The notes under the pieces: generated by a model | What the model was told of the DNA's origin: nothing | The model's database searches: none | The model's input: the letters and a program-made list of their open reading frames with translations, nothing else | Part shown: in pieces, positions 48,050-57,306 of the stretch | Layout of the letters: the number at the start of each line of letters is the position of its first letter | Position numbering within the stretch: the stretch's first letter is position 1 | Assembly: GCA_003194525.1 (NCBI GenBank) | Contig: NBIV01000002.1 | Location: 434,001-498,000 of the forward strand | Reading direction: 5' to 3' | Source of the DNA: Gracilariopsis chorda | Lineage: Eukaryota; Rhodophyta; Florideophyceae; Gracilariales; Gracilariaceae | DNA length: 64,000 nt | Made by a program: the position numbers and the translations under genes

Positions 48050-48267
48050 GCCGGTGACATGAGTGAAGGGAGCGTCGTTTCGACAGCGATGCGACGCTGC
48101 CATCATGTACGAATGCAATGCCACTTGCACCTTCTCCTCTACATATATCACCCCCCCCCCGTCGCGGCGCGTTCCGCTTCCACTCTTCATCGTCTTCAAC
48201 GTAACCAATCGTAACTGCACTTATCCACTACCGTCACACTATCTCAGCTAATCCAACTACTTTCGCA

Positions 48268-49617
48268 ATGTATAAGCGACCCAAGTTTTCTGTTTCGACT
48301 CAGTCTTTGAGCTTGCTGCTCTCCGAACCCGTTCTTTTCGAAGCATCCGTTTCGCTGTCTGCTCTGGCTTCAAGGAGGTTTATTCAGGTTCGGGTCAATC
48401 ACGTGTTGATATATCGCCGTCGTCAACATGTTGAGCGCGGAATGCTTCCCTTATCCGTGCTCGCTATCACCGCACCCACCGCGCTTTCCGCCACTGCGGT
48501 GCAAATTGCATCCACTCGCTTCAACTTCAAAACGCAGCACAGCGCATCTTCGTTCTTCAAAATCGTCAAGTCTCGACAAGCCGTAGCTCACACCGAACCG
48601 TTCCATGCACGCTACGTCATTACCTCCACGCTTGGAACAGGCTCTTCGTCAACTGTGTACGCCGCCACCCGCAGCGACGGAGCGCAAGTGGCGCTCAAGA
48701 CGATGTCAAAGGAAACGGTTCTGGCCACACGTTCGAAAACGAGCATGTTGTTGGCAGAACGCCATGCACTACTGCTTGCAGCCAAATCACAGTCGCCGTT
48801 CTTGGTGCGACTTGAAGAAGCCAGTGAGACCGATTCGTCGTTTGTTTTTGTGACGGAAAGAGGTGTTACTGACGTCTCTTCAATAGCTTCGCTGTTGCAC
48901 GAATCGCCACAAGGTCTCAGACGGGTGTTCGCTCAAATGGTGCTTGCGGTGCGCGACTTCCACGCGCTCGGAATGAAGCACGGCGATGTGAAGCTTGAGA
49001 ATTTTGTGGTGATGCCTGACGGAACGGTGAAAGTGGCCGATTTCGGGCTGGCAGAAGCGGCCACATCGGTGCGTTCAGACGACGAAGCGAGCATGCGCAT
49101 TCGCGGTACACGACGATATATGTCGCCTGAAAGTCTGTGTGGGCGTGGTGGCAAACAGGCCGATGTGTGGGCTTTGGGCGTTTGTCTGTTTGTTCTGGCT
49201 ACTGGCAGCTGGCCGTTTGGAGGGGCGAAGGATGCGTTGAGGTTGTTCAGAGAGATCCGGGGGATGGAGACGCCGTTGGAATACGTGAAGGGGGATGAGC
49301 GATTGAAGTCGCTCATCGGGGGGATGCTGAGGAAACATGAGCTGGACCGATTTGATGTTGAGGAGGTTATGAAACACGAGTGGTTCGAAGGGTTTGACTG
49401 GGAGGGCTTGGTTGAGGACGGTATTGGACAGTACGGATTTGAGGAGGTTCAAGACGTTTTGAGGCAAGGTGGCTTCAAGGGCGTTGGGAAATGCGCCTTT
49501 GAAGACACTGTGTCGGAGGTGTCTTCCGTTGAGGGAGGCGCGTCGTCGAGCGCGGAGGAGGACGGCGTGGGCGCGCAATGGAAGGAGAGTATGGTCGGTT
49601 TTTCGGTTCGTGTTTGA
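48268..49617 (+). CDS. Serine/threonine protein kinase, non-RD type
   Basis: The kinase domain of this 449-residue protein runs from about residue 116 to 375. The Gly loop is LGTGSSSTVY (122-131), the ATP lysine K144 (VALK), the helix-C Glu E164, the catalytic loop MKHGDVKLENFV (D240, N245), and DFG starts at D258. The activation segment ends GTRRYMSPES, and the subdomain IX motif is DVWALGVCLF. The catalytic Asp is preceded by Gly (HGD) instead of Arg, so it is a non-RD kinase. The first 110 residues are Ser/Arg-rich without acidic patches and may target an organelle or be regulatory. The tail is acidic. It is closest in style to CAMK/SnRK kinases. Substrate unknown. Confidence 0.88.
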   Translation: MYKRPKFSVSTQSLSLLLSEPVLFEASVSLSALASRRFIQVRVNHVLIYRRRQHVERGMLPLSVLAITAPTALSATAVQIASTRFNFKTQHSASSFFKIVKSRQAVAHTEPFHARYVITSTLGTGSSSTVYAATRSDGAQVALKTMSKETVLATRSKTSMLLAERHALLLAAKSQSPFLVRLEEASETDSSFVFVTERGVTDVSSIASLLHESPQGLRRVFAQMVLAVRDFHALGMKHGDVKLENFVVMPDGTVKVADFGLAEAATSVRSDDEASMRIRGTRRYMSPESLCGRGGKQADVWALGVCLFVLATGSWPFGGAKDALRLFREIRGMETPLEYVKGDERLKSLIGGMLRKHELDRFDVEEVMKHEWFEGFDWEGLVEDGIGQYGFEEVQDVLRQGGFKGVGKCAFEDTVSEVSSVEGGASSSAEEDGVGAQWKESMVGFSVRV

Positions 49618-50101
49618 TTGTGGAGCAGTCACGCATTTACACGTTGGCTCCAAACGTTTCGAGATTTCGTTAACAGCAAATGTTTTTTTTTTGTATTACA
49701 GACACCTTTTTATTTGTGTTCGCTCCACACGCTGTGCGCGGTTGTATTCCATTGGAAACTGCCGTGCCGTTACTGTGAGTGTGTAACTGTTTTGACTACT
49801 GTAATTCTGTTTGACAGTTACAGCCGTTGTAACGCAGTTTCCGTTGGTTGTCACTCTCGCATCCCTTTTTACGCTTTTTACGCTTGCCACGGCGCATCTA
49901 TTGGTTGTGTGGACATTTCGCGCAGCGCACAGGGTCCGTTCAAAGGGGAGAAAAAGCAGTGACAAGTCCGTCCTCTTCGTCACTGTCCCCCGCCCTTGGA
50001 GTTTATTTTAGCTCATCCTCGGAGGAGCGCGAGCTGCATGAGGCCATGTCAGCGTAAGTTGTTGTTGAGCTTACGTCAGTAGTGCAACTCAGTAGTGCAA
50101 C
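49618..50101. other. Intergenic, 3' flank of the kinase gene
   Basis: About 480 bases run up to the copia element. No gene seen. The short direct repeat cagtagtgcaact occurs twice just before the element (about 50075-50101). The last five bases, GCAAC, are the left target-site duplicate. Confidence 0.5.
50097..50101. repeat. Target-site duplicate, left copy (GCAAC)
   Basis: GCAAC directly borders the left LTR and recurs at 57124-57128 beside the right LTR. Five bases is the usual copia target duplication. Confidence 0.88.
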
Positions 50102-50367
50102 TGGGGTAGAGTTGGACATGGTCGCGCTCGAGGACTTCTTCGTCAGCGCACAGAAAGGGGAACGAGGAGCGATTGAATCTCTTCTTGGGCTTCTTGCCTT
50201 CGCTTCCCCGGGCCGGTTGGTCCGGCCCAATTTATTGAGTAGTCCAAGCCAAAAATGCTCCGAGTATCCTCCTCAGCAGCGCGAGCAGCGCCCGAGCTCA
50301 CTGAACTACATCTGGGTAGTGATAGTGATCTTAGTGATAGGACTGTCTAGTAGGACAGGCTGTTACA
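50102..50367 (-). repeat. 3' LTR of the copia element (266 bp)
   Basis: It reads TGTAACAGCC at its start and CTACCCCA at its end on the minus strand. It contains an AATAAA signal. It is identical by eye to the right LTR. Confidence 0.92.
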
Positions 50368-50380
50368 CCCCCCTCCTTTG
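50368..50380 (-). other. Polypurine tract of the copia element
   Basis: On the minus strand AAAGGAGGGGGG lies directly before the TGTAAC start of the 3' LTR, the usual position of the plus-strand primer. Confidence 0.85.
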
Positions 50381-50824
50381 TGCGGAACGGGGCAGAACTT
50401 TGCGGACAATAACGGACGGAACGATATGCAGTTCGCACACAAAAAAAACTTCTTAGTAGAACAAAGCGATTTGAAACAGTAGAACCGACAGGAAAATTTG
50501 AACAGCGGTCGGCTTTGACCGACACGGCGCGGTAGTGTGGACAATATATAAGAAGCCACCGCCGCCGCCGTCGAGGCGTGTGCTTGTCTCGGTAGCAACG
50601 CCAGTGAATAGCCCACTAGTTGAGTAACTAGGAGGGGCTTGGAGGCATTGCCGTGCATCTCTTTGTGGATACCAAAGCGAAACAAGGGCGGCGTAGCGAA
50701 GCAGTGCGATAACCGAACAACAGAAGTAGGCAGAGCCAGAATGAAACGCATGATAAAGAAACGGGGAGCATAGCACGATGCGCGAGTCGGCGCGCTTGGA
50801 GAATCACGAAGTGTTCGAACGTTC

Positions 50825-52039
50825 ATGACCAAAGCTGCCGGAGACCACAGCGGGGTGGTGCTATATGAGCATGGTGACAATAGCCAGTCGAGGCTTACGT
50901 GTACACGATCGTCGGATGTGAAATGGGTCATGGAAGAAGTAATTAGGATTGCGAGACGGGACTGCAATGGACGTGAGCGGTACATGCTGGAGCATTTGTG
51001 TGGCGACCATCGTCTGGTCAGAAGAGAAGAAATGAAGAAAATTGCAGGGAGTGCCATAACCCAGTGGTGCTTCGAGCGGCCAGGAAAATACTTGCACCAT
51101 GATCTTGCATTCCGCGTGGGGTTGTATGAACAGGAGAAGAGTGCAGAAGAGTGGGGTGTGGACACGGTTATGTTCATCCCGCACAGTACGGTGCTGCGAA
51201 CTTCAGTAGGTGTACAGCGAGTAGTTGGTCCCCGGTACTATGGTAGAAATCATGATGAACCGCGTTATGGTTGGCATGAAGTGAACTTGTATACCCTTAG
51301 TGGAGTTGGACTGGTGAATGTATTGGCACATCAGGGTATTTGGAATGGGGGCATACCCTTCAGTACTGAGCACGATTACTTGATGGACTCCACCACAATA
51401 CATCCCACCAATTGTGTGGATGCAGTTGAATGCCTTGACTACTACTGCGTCCGTAATCCGTTTGTGCCGATTCGGGTCTCTAGTTGCGGAGCGCGACCTG
51501 TGACTGAAGAATCAAAAAGGTTCGCACTTAAGGAGGAGCGTATGGAGATTTGCCGAACAAGGGAACTATGCTTGCAGGCATCATTGGTTAATGGAATTGC
51601 GAGGGCAATCGGTCACGAATACGCTCGGGAAGTGATGCTCAACGGAACGATCCCGGTCATGATCTCATTTACCAGTGCAAGTAGATGGATCAACAACAAC
51701 GCGAAAAGGGTGGCGCTGAACAGGGTATGCATCAGCAAGGAGCGGTCGGTAGACAGAATTGGTTGGTTGTTAGGACAAACCGACGGGGTCTTCCTTGTTC
51801 GACTGCGAGGAAGGAATGTGGATCACGTTGTCTGTGTTGACGCGAAGTTGAGACAGATCTTGGATGCTGTCGAACAATATCCGCTTCAGCTGAGCGAAGA
51901 ATCGTTGAGGTGTTGTTTGGGAGATACGAATAATTTCGAGAAAGTACTCGAGATACGCATGATAGTGGAGCGAATGGTCTCGCACCGGAAGAGTAGAAAT
52001 GGTTCGTCGAAGCGAATGCGAAAGAGAGCTAGGAGCTAG
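50825..52039 (+). CDS. Antisense 404-codon frame inside the copia element, possible cysteine-protease-like fold
   Basis: This frame lies between the end of pol and the 3' LTR and runs opposite to gag-pol. It starts MTKAAGDHSG and ends with a basic tail (KSRNGSSKRMRKRARS), a possible nuclear signal. The C-terminal half has a pattern seen in papain-like folds: a Cys at residue 249 in LCLQASLVNGIARAIG, then GWLLGQTDGVFLVRLRG and a His at residue 334 in DHVVCVD, followed by RQILDAVEQYPLQLS. This could be a Cys-His dyad of a protease or deubiquitinase type, which is inference. The rest is unfamiliar. It is either an element-encoded accessory gene or a captured gene. Confidence 0.55.
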   Translation: MTKAAGDHSGVVLYEHGDNSQSRLTCTRSSDVKWVMEEVIRIARRDCNGRERYMLEHLCGDHRLVRREEMKKIAGSAITQWCFERPGKYLHHDLAFRVGLYEQEKSAEEWGVDTVMFIPHSTVLRTSVGVQRVVGPRYYGRNHDEPRYGWHEVNLYTLSGVGLVNVLAHQGIWNGGIPFSTEHDYLMDSTTIHPTNCVDAVECLDYYCVRNPFVPIRVSSCGARPVTEESKRFALKEERMEICRTRELCLQASLVNGIARAIGHEYAREVMLNGTIPVMISFTSASRWINNNAKRVALNRVCISKERSVDRIGWLLGQTDGVFLVRLRGRNVDHVVCVDAKLRQILDAVEQYPLQLSEESLRCCLGDTNNFEKVLEIRMIVERMVSHRKSRNGSSKRMRKRARS

Positions 52040-52064
52040 CGATAGAACGTAGAAGAAAGACAAC

Positions 52065-55000
52065 CTAGGAAGCGTTGAGAAACTTTTGCAATGATTCCGG
52101 AATGAGTCCCTCCGTCATCGATTGGTTCAAGTACTTGAAGGCGTGAGGGTTGATCTTTGTCAATGCGTCAGCTAGGTTCAAGGGTCCCGGTATCCAAATC
52201 AACTTGTTGATCTCGTTCGATTCAAAAGAATCACGTAGTCGAGCGACCGTGGGTCTCAATCGAAAGTCCTTTTGCTCGTGGAGAGTCGAAATGGTGGTGA
52301 AAAGACCATTTGAGTCGACCAGGAGTGTCAGACGAGGGCGTGGTCGATTCCCATTCATTGACGTAATGTAGGCAAGGGTTTCAGACATGTGGATTGCTCG
52401 ATCAGCTGTGTACGCAGCTGCCAGGATTTCTGCGCCAGCCGATGAGAATGAAACACGGTTTTGCTTTGAGCTATGCCAATCGATGTGGTGGTGCACAATG
52501 CCATTCTTCGAGTCGAATATTACGCCAGTTAGCGAGCCGGTTTGTCCATACGATGACGTTCCAGAGGCTGCATCACTCAGGCTGAGTACTTGGAGAAGCT
52601 CAGGTTTGCTTTGAAGTGGTTCTTGCGGAGATTTGAAGTAAAGGTGAGGTTTCAGGGAACGAATGTGTGTCAGGGCAGCGTTAAGTTGACGAATGTTTGA
52701 CACTATGAGTTTTGACACATATTGCTGCATCTTGCTAGCGACAAGAGAAGCTTGCGGGAGTATGCCATGTCCCAGGAAATTCAGTTTGCCAGTTAGTCTC
52801 TGATATTCCCCGATTTCCTGTAGCGTGCAAGGTTCATCGTTTTGTTTCTTGCGCGAAGGGGTGAGATCAATACGGGTAATTGAGCTCAGGAATTCATCCA
52901 TGTTGATGGATACGGAGAAGTCTGGGTGTTGTCGAATGAAAAGACGATTGAACACGATGTCTGACTCAGAGCTGAATCTTACAACATCAAACTTCGCAGA
53001 TATGGACTTCTGGAATTGTTGGATAGCTTCAGGCTCTCCAGCGAAGATCATGTCGTCGACAACTTTGGCAAGGATAAGCGTGAGCTTACTTCTCTTCCAC
53101 AGAAGAAAGAACTGAGGAACACCAGGAAGATCGACGAATCCCTGCTCAAAGAGCCAGTTCTCAACACAGAGTTGCCAAAGCCGGCCTGACTCTACGAGGC
53201 CGTAGGCTGGGGCTAGGAGTTTCCATACCTCATCGACAAATTTCGTCCATCCTCGTGGAGGTTTCATGTAAATGTCCCTATTCAGTTTTCCAGCTTGAAG
53301 ATATGCGGATTTTACATCAAGGGAGGCGAGAGTGAAATGAAACACTGTCGCAAGAGATAGAAGCAATCTAAGAGTAGGAAACTGGGCCGTTGAGGAATCA
53401 GAGCGCAAATCGTGCTTCTGCTTGTCTTTGTTACCATGAGGAACAAGACGACACTTCAGTTTCAACTGGTTGCTTTCCCCATCGTGCTTGATTACGAAGA
53501 AGTGATGTGACGAAATCAAGTTGGCATTACGAGGAAGAGAGCGTATGGAAACAGGTACATAGGCCTTCCGTTCGGCATATGACTTCTTTTCCTTTTCAAT
53601 AGCCTCATCTAGCAACCAACGTGGGGCACATTGAAGTTTATGCTCCGACAAAGGTTCGTTGCCGAGACATTGATAGAGGTTTCGGAGTATTGTCTGCTTT
53701 GCGGAGGTCAAGGTCGTGGATTTAGGCACGGTGCTCTTGACTGAGGCGTACTGACCAATATCTTTTGACGGGTGGTTGACTGGTGTGACCAGTGCGCTTT
53801 GAGCAAGGTAAGCAACGCTAGAGGGATGATCATTCCAATCGGCATAGTCGGATTGGTTGAAGTCAGTGTCGAATGGAAAAAGAGTTGGTAGGTCATCTGA
53901 CACTGTCACTAACTCGTTGTTTTGTGTGTTGTCAACGGGTGGTGAAATTGGACTTTCCGAGGTTGGATTTGTGGCCCGGTCAAGGACAAGTTCATTCCAT
54001 CCAAGTTCTATTTCTTCCACTTCGCGAAGTAGGTTAGACTTGGGTTGGAGGCGTAAGTCTTCATACGCTACCGTATGGCTGTATCCTTTGAGATTCTTTG
54101 TCGAGGATACGATTACATAGTGTTCACTCGCTTCCTTGACGAATCCGGAATACCATTTTCCTCGTTTGGTTCCCTTTTTGAAGAAGTACACAGGGGTGCT
54201 AGGTTTAAGGAGAGTTTGGTGGAGGCAGTTCACATTCCTCGAACGAATGAAGCGATGGAGAGCATGGCGAGCAGTTTTCTCGTAATATGCGGAGAGAAGC
54301 TGCTTGCTGACGGGGGTCTGATCGAGTCCTGACAATGCGGGACGGTATCCACGCGCAAGTTCAAAACTTGACATGAATCTTGAGCCTGTGAGACTGTTCT
54401 TAAGAAAGACCGCTCGAGCGACAATCTCTTGATCAGAGTGAACTGGAAGTCCGTTAGCGGCAGCGAAGCCTCTTTCCTTAATGAGCTTTTGGGCAAAATA
54501 TCGAATAGCTTCATGAGATGATTCTGAAATGCCTAACTTGTTGTGGCGTCGTGCAGGCCGAGGTTTGTATTGGATGTTGTGTGAGGCGCACATGGTTAAG
54601 AAGTCGCCCTTGAAGAACTCAGGGTCCGCTGATAGTTCAACGGGTGGTCCGTTGATGCTAATCCAGTGGGTATTGAGACACTTCGACGCTTCTTTCATTG
54701 TGCGTGAGAAACACAGGGCCGCTGCAGAAAAACCCGTTGCAGCGTCCTTCATGTGTAAAATTGGAAGGTTTCCAAGTTCCGCGATGAACATGAAATCCAA
54801 CTGCACATGTTCGTTGAACTCTTTCAACAACCGAGAAAACGAAACCTTGCGAGATGCAAGTGGCCTTCCTGTTGAGGCACAGGTCTTGCAAGATGAGTAC
54901 GCCTCACTTAGCAGTGACTCCAAGGTTCTGGTTAGTACTCCTGCACGGCTACAAATCCTTTTCATGTCCCTTGGATTGAAGTGTGTGTAGAGGTGGAAAC

Positions 55001-55070
55001 GCTTCGCGAATCGTTCCTCATTTTCGATTAGTTTCTTGGCAGAGCGTCCTTTCCTGGGTTGAGCCAACAT
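52065..55070 (-). CDS. copia pol: integrase, reverse transcriptase, RNase H
   Basis: This is the pol part of the element. The integrase comes first: zinc-binding region with CKTCAS near residue 60, then the catalytic core with HVQLDFMF and the ...HNKLGISESSHEAI region. The reverse transcriptase follows, with SSHHFFVIKHDG, TLASLDVKSAYLQAGKLNRD and the catalytic VVDDMIFAG. RNase H closes it, with a YGQTGSLTGVIFD region and LLVDSNGLF. Integrase before RT is the copia order. Confidence 0.93.
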   Translation of the reverse strand: MLAQPRKGRSAKKLIENEERFAKRFHLYTHFNPRDMKRICSRAGVLTRTLESLLSEAYSSCKTCASTGRPLASRKVSFSRLLKEFNEHVQLDFMFIAELGNLPILHMKDAATGFSAAALCFSRTMKEASKCLNTHWISINGPPVELSADPEFFKGDFLTMCASHNIQYKPRPARRHNKLGISESSHEAIRYFAQKLIKERGFAAANGLPVHSDQEIVARAVFLKNSLTGSRFMSSFELARGYRPALSGLDQTPVSKQLLSAYYEKTARHALHRFIRSRNVNCLHQTLLKPSTPVYFFKKGTKRGKWYSGFVKEASEHYVIVSSTKNLKGYSHTVAYEDLRLQPKSNLLREVEEIELGWNELVLDRATNPTSESPISPPVDNTQNNELVTVSDDLPTLFPFDTDFNQSDYADWNDHPSSVAYLAQSALVTPVNHPSKDIGQYASVKSTVPKSTTLTSAKQTILRNLYQCLGNEPLSEHKLQCAPRWLLDEAIEKEKKSYAERKAYVPVSIRSLPRNANLISSHHFFVIKHDGESNQLKLKCRLVPHGNKDKQKHDLRSDSSTAQFPTLRLLLSLATVFHFTLASLDVKSAYLQAGKLNRDIYMKPPRGWTKFVDEVWKLLAPAYGLVESGRLWQLCVENWLFEQGFVDLPGVPQFFLLWKRSKLTLILAKVVDDMIFAGEPEAIQQFQKSISAKFDVVRFSSESDIVFNRLFIRQHPDFSVSINMDEFLSSITRIDLTPSRKKQNDEPCTLQEIGEYQRLTGKLNFLGHGILPQASLVASKMQQYVSKLIVSNIRQLNAALTHIRSLKPHLYFKSPQEPLQSKPELLQVLSLSDAASGTSSYGQTGSLTGVIFDSKNGIVHHHIDWHSSKQNRVSFSSAGAEILAAAYTADRAIHMSETLAYITSMNGNRPRPRLTLLVDSNGLFTTISTLHEQKDFRLRPTVARLRDSFESNEINKLIWIPGPLNLADALTKINPHAFKYLNQSMTEGLIPESLQKFLNAS

Positions 55071-55427
55071 CTATCTTACGGAAGTTGTGCATGAAGGAAC
55101 GAGCAGGATATGAATTCTTTTATTCAAGTCACTTCCTGTGTGGTAAGTTGGTATAACAACCGGGACAGAGTTCGAGACAGTTCCTGTTGGGGCTTTGATC
55201 TGGCTTTGTTCGCCGAGAATGTCGCATTGTGAAAGAACGTCAAGTCCAATGAGCAAAGGGCAGGTTCCTTCAACGACGTAGAAATGGATGGAAAACGAAT
55301 TTTCTCTCTCATCACTGCTGTGGAGAGTCCATTTGGCGAACGTTGGTTTGGCATCTACACAGTCTTTGCCAAAACCATGGAGGAAAGGCGAGCAGTCAAG
55401 ATCTTCCAGAACTATTTCTATCCCCAT
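55071..55427 (-). CDS. copia retropepsin part
   Basis: This short part between gag and integrase has a hydrophobic aspartic-protease-like run, CPLLIGLDVLSQCDIL, typical of the second half of retropepsins. I describe it as the protease part of the same element and make no claim about how it is expressed. Confidence 0.6.
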   Translation of the reverse strand: MGIEIVLEDLDCSPFLHGFGKDCVDAKPTFAKWTLHSSDERENSFSIHFYVVEGTCPLLIGLDVLSQCDILGEQSQIKAPTGTVSNSVPVVIPTYHTGSDLNKRIHILLVPSCTTSVR

Positions 55428-55549
55428 TGACGTGCAAAGTTGGGCAATAGAGTCGAGTCCACCAACACTTTTTGGACAACCAGGGTCGATAATGGGGTTC
55501 GGATCAGTTGAAAAGCTTATGATGTCCGAATTGGCTCCTTCCCCCGCAG

Positions 55550-56986
55550 TTAAAGATGACTGCGTTGAGAGGGGTTGGAGCCCTGACGAAAAGACTTGTC
55601 GTTGGTGTCAGGTGGCTTTTGATGAGCGTATTTTTCCTTTCGAAGACGTTTGGTCTGGAAACTCGGTTCTTTGCATTGCGAGTCGCCTCTGATGTGGTCC
55701 CTCTTCCCACAATCGTAGCAGTACGTATCCTTGATGTCCGTTCTGCGCTTCTTGTTCGAACCTTGTTTACCTTTCGACAAGCGATTACGAGAACTGAGAT
55801 CGGATGGTCTGCGAGACGAGGCTGAACCAGGGTTATCGGAATGCTTTTGGAAGGCAGCGAGAGCTCTTTGGATACGGTTCTCAACCAGGTTGTCGACGCG
55901 CTGAGTAGCAATGTTCTCGATGTCGTTCTTGGTGTACTGCTTTTCCATCTTCTTCGAAGTGAAAGCAAGGTTTCGTATCACCGTGACTGCGTCATCGAGA
56001 TTCAAGCGACGTCGAGGAGTTGTCGAGAACATATCGTCGCTAGTATGCGTTTCGTTGCTTCCAGTTTTAAGATGATCGATCTGCTCCCTGTTCGAGTCCA
56101 GGAGTTGACTAACACCTTGTACCATGTCAGTAGCTTTGCGACGAACGGTATTAGCGTTGTCGGTAGGCTGTGGTACTGTTTCGTCATTTTCCACAAGATC
56201 GGATAACCTATCGAACATTTGGAGCAGAGCCTGATGCGTTGAGGAGTTGATCGACATTTTAAGATCAGCGTCCACCTTTTTGCGAGATTCAGCTAAAGCA
56301 ACCAACTGAAGAATCGCATTCGTCAATGTTTTTTCACTCAGCATGGCATTATTGAGAAGTGTAATGGCCAATACTTCGCTAACCTGTGACGAAGTCGAGA
56401 CACCCACATGCATCAAATGATCGGCAGCAAGACTTCGGAAACGAGCGACGAAAGCCTTCAAATCTTCACTACGGCAACGCTTGCACTGCATGACCTGTGT
56501 AAAAGAGGTGATGAGGCGAGTGACTACTGCAATAGGAGGGTCGACAGCAATCAGCTGAACGATTTCCTTGACAGCCTGAAGTTGATCATCTTGTTTGTAA
56601 TCGATGAGCTTACTTCTTTGTGCTTCGTCAACAACACGTTTCTGCTTTCTGGACAAACCGCGGTCGTATAGTTGGCGACCAATTGTAGCGTACACGGTTT
56701 TGTACATTTTGTCCTCTCCAAGGTTTGCAGCTGCCTGAATAGTTTCGACCCATCGCGTAACATCCTTCCTGTACTCTTGGAAGTCGCCTTGCGGGTCAAA
56801 CATTGGCGGGTCGCTGGGAGCGAGCGACTTTGGGAGTGTTGGAGCTGGGCCCATAACTGGGGTAGAGTTGGACATGGTCGCGCTCGAGGACTTCTTCGTC
56901 AGCGCACAGAAAGGGGAACGAGGAGCGATTGAATCTCTTCTTGGGCTTCTTGCCTTCGCTTCCCCGGGCCGGTTGGTCCGGCCCAA
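55550..56986 (-). CDS. copia gag
   Basis: This is the capsid/nucleocapsid part, with a helical capsid-like region, then a basic segment (GSNKKRRTDIKD) and a zinc-knuckle-like CYDCGKRDHIRGDSQC. Its first codons lie inside the right LTR (MSNSTPV follows the leader residues), and the reading passes straight through the primer-binding site (VMGPAP). Confidence 0.85.
   Translation of the reverse strand: MGRTNRPGEAKARSPRRDSIAPRSPFCALTKKSSSATMSNSTPVMGPAPTLPKSLAPSDPPMFDPQGDFQEYRKDVTRWVETIQAAANLGEDKMYKTVYATIGRQLYDRGLSRKQKRVVDEAQRSKLIDYKQDDQLQAVKEIVQLIAVDPPIAVVTRLITSFTQVMQCKRCRSEDLKAFVARFRSLAADHLMHVGVSTSSQVSEVLAITLLNNAMLSEKTLTNAILQLVALAESRKKVDADLKMSINSSTHQALLQMFDRLSDLVENDETVPQPTDNANTVRRKATDMVQGVSQLLDSNREQIDHLKTGSNETHTSDDMFSTTPRRRLNLDDAVTVIRNLAFTSKKMEKQYTKNDIENIATQRVDNLVENRIQRALAAFQKHSDNPGSASSRRPSDLSSRNRLSKGKQGSNKKRRTDIKDTYCYDCGKRDHIRGDSQCKEPSFQTKRLRKEKYAHQKPPDTNDKSFRQGSNPSQRSHL
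56844..56857 (-). other. Primer-binding site for a half initiator tRNA-Met
   Basis: On the minus strand GTTATGGGCCCAGC directly follows the 5' LTR. It complements CUGGGCCCAUAAC in the anticodon arm of eukaryotic initiator tRNA-Met, the same internal half-tRNA priming known for Drosophila copia. Confidence 0.85.
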
Positions 56987-57123
56987 TTTATTGAGTAGTC
57001 CAAGCCAAAAATGCTCCGAGTATCCTCCTCAGCAGCGCGAGCAGCGCCCGAGCTCACTGAACTACATCTGGGTAGTGATAGTGATCTTAGTGATAGGACT
57101 GTCTAGTAGGACAGGCTGTTACA
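56858..57123 (-). repeat. 5' LTR of the copia element (266 bp)
   Basis: It has the same sequence as 50102-50367 by eye. It contains the start of gag at its inner end. Confidence 0.92.
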
Positions 57124-57128
57124 GCAAC
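57124..57128. repeat. Target-site duplicate, right copy (GCAAC)
   Basis: It matches the five bases on the left side of the element (50097-50101). Confidence 0.88.
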
Positions 57129-57306
57129 AGCATCGTCCGCGCCGCTCATTTAAGTTCTTCTCATGTGCACAGCTCAAAAAATTGCCACGTCAGCGCCTTT
57201 TTGGGGTGCACTCTGCGGAGTCTGCACCCCCGAGTCTTCTTTTTTGAGGTTTGACGCATTGTCCCACAGTCGAAACAGGGCATCCCCATTCGCTGCTCGT
57301 TCGGTT

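Larger units (their letters stand above)
47856..48267. promoter_or_regulatory. Promoter region of the kinase gene
   Basis: It holds an E2F-like palindrome GCGCCAATTTGGCGC (47972-47986) and two identical 22-bp boxes with an inverted CCAAT core (tcattggctg), at 47981-48002 and 48028-48049. A TATA-like acatatatca lies near 48140. Together these form a dense promoter about 120 to 300 bases before the ATG at 48268. Confidence 0.6.
50102..57123 (-). mobile_element. Young Ty1/copia LTR retrotransposon
   Basis: A 7.0-kb element lies on the minus strand, bounded by 266-bp LTRs (TG...CA ends) and a 5-bp target duplication GCAAC. A primer site next to the right LTR and a purine tract next to the left LTR fix the direction. 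Parts appear in copia order: gag with a zinc-knuckle-like motif, retropepsin, integrase, reverse transcriptase and RNase H. The LTRs look identical, so insertion was recent. The element looks close to whole, with at most a couple of breaks. The clade may be the one with red algal and marine elements (PyRE/GalEa/CoDi-like), from memory of RT motifs. A 404-codon frame on the opposite strand lies between pol and the left LTR. Confidence 0.93.
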
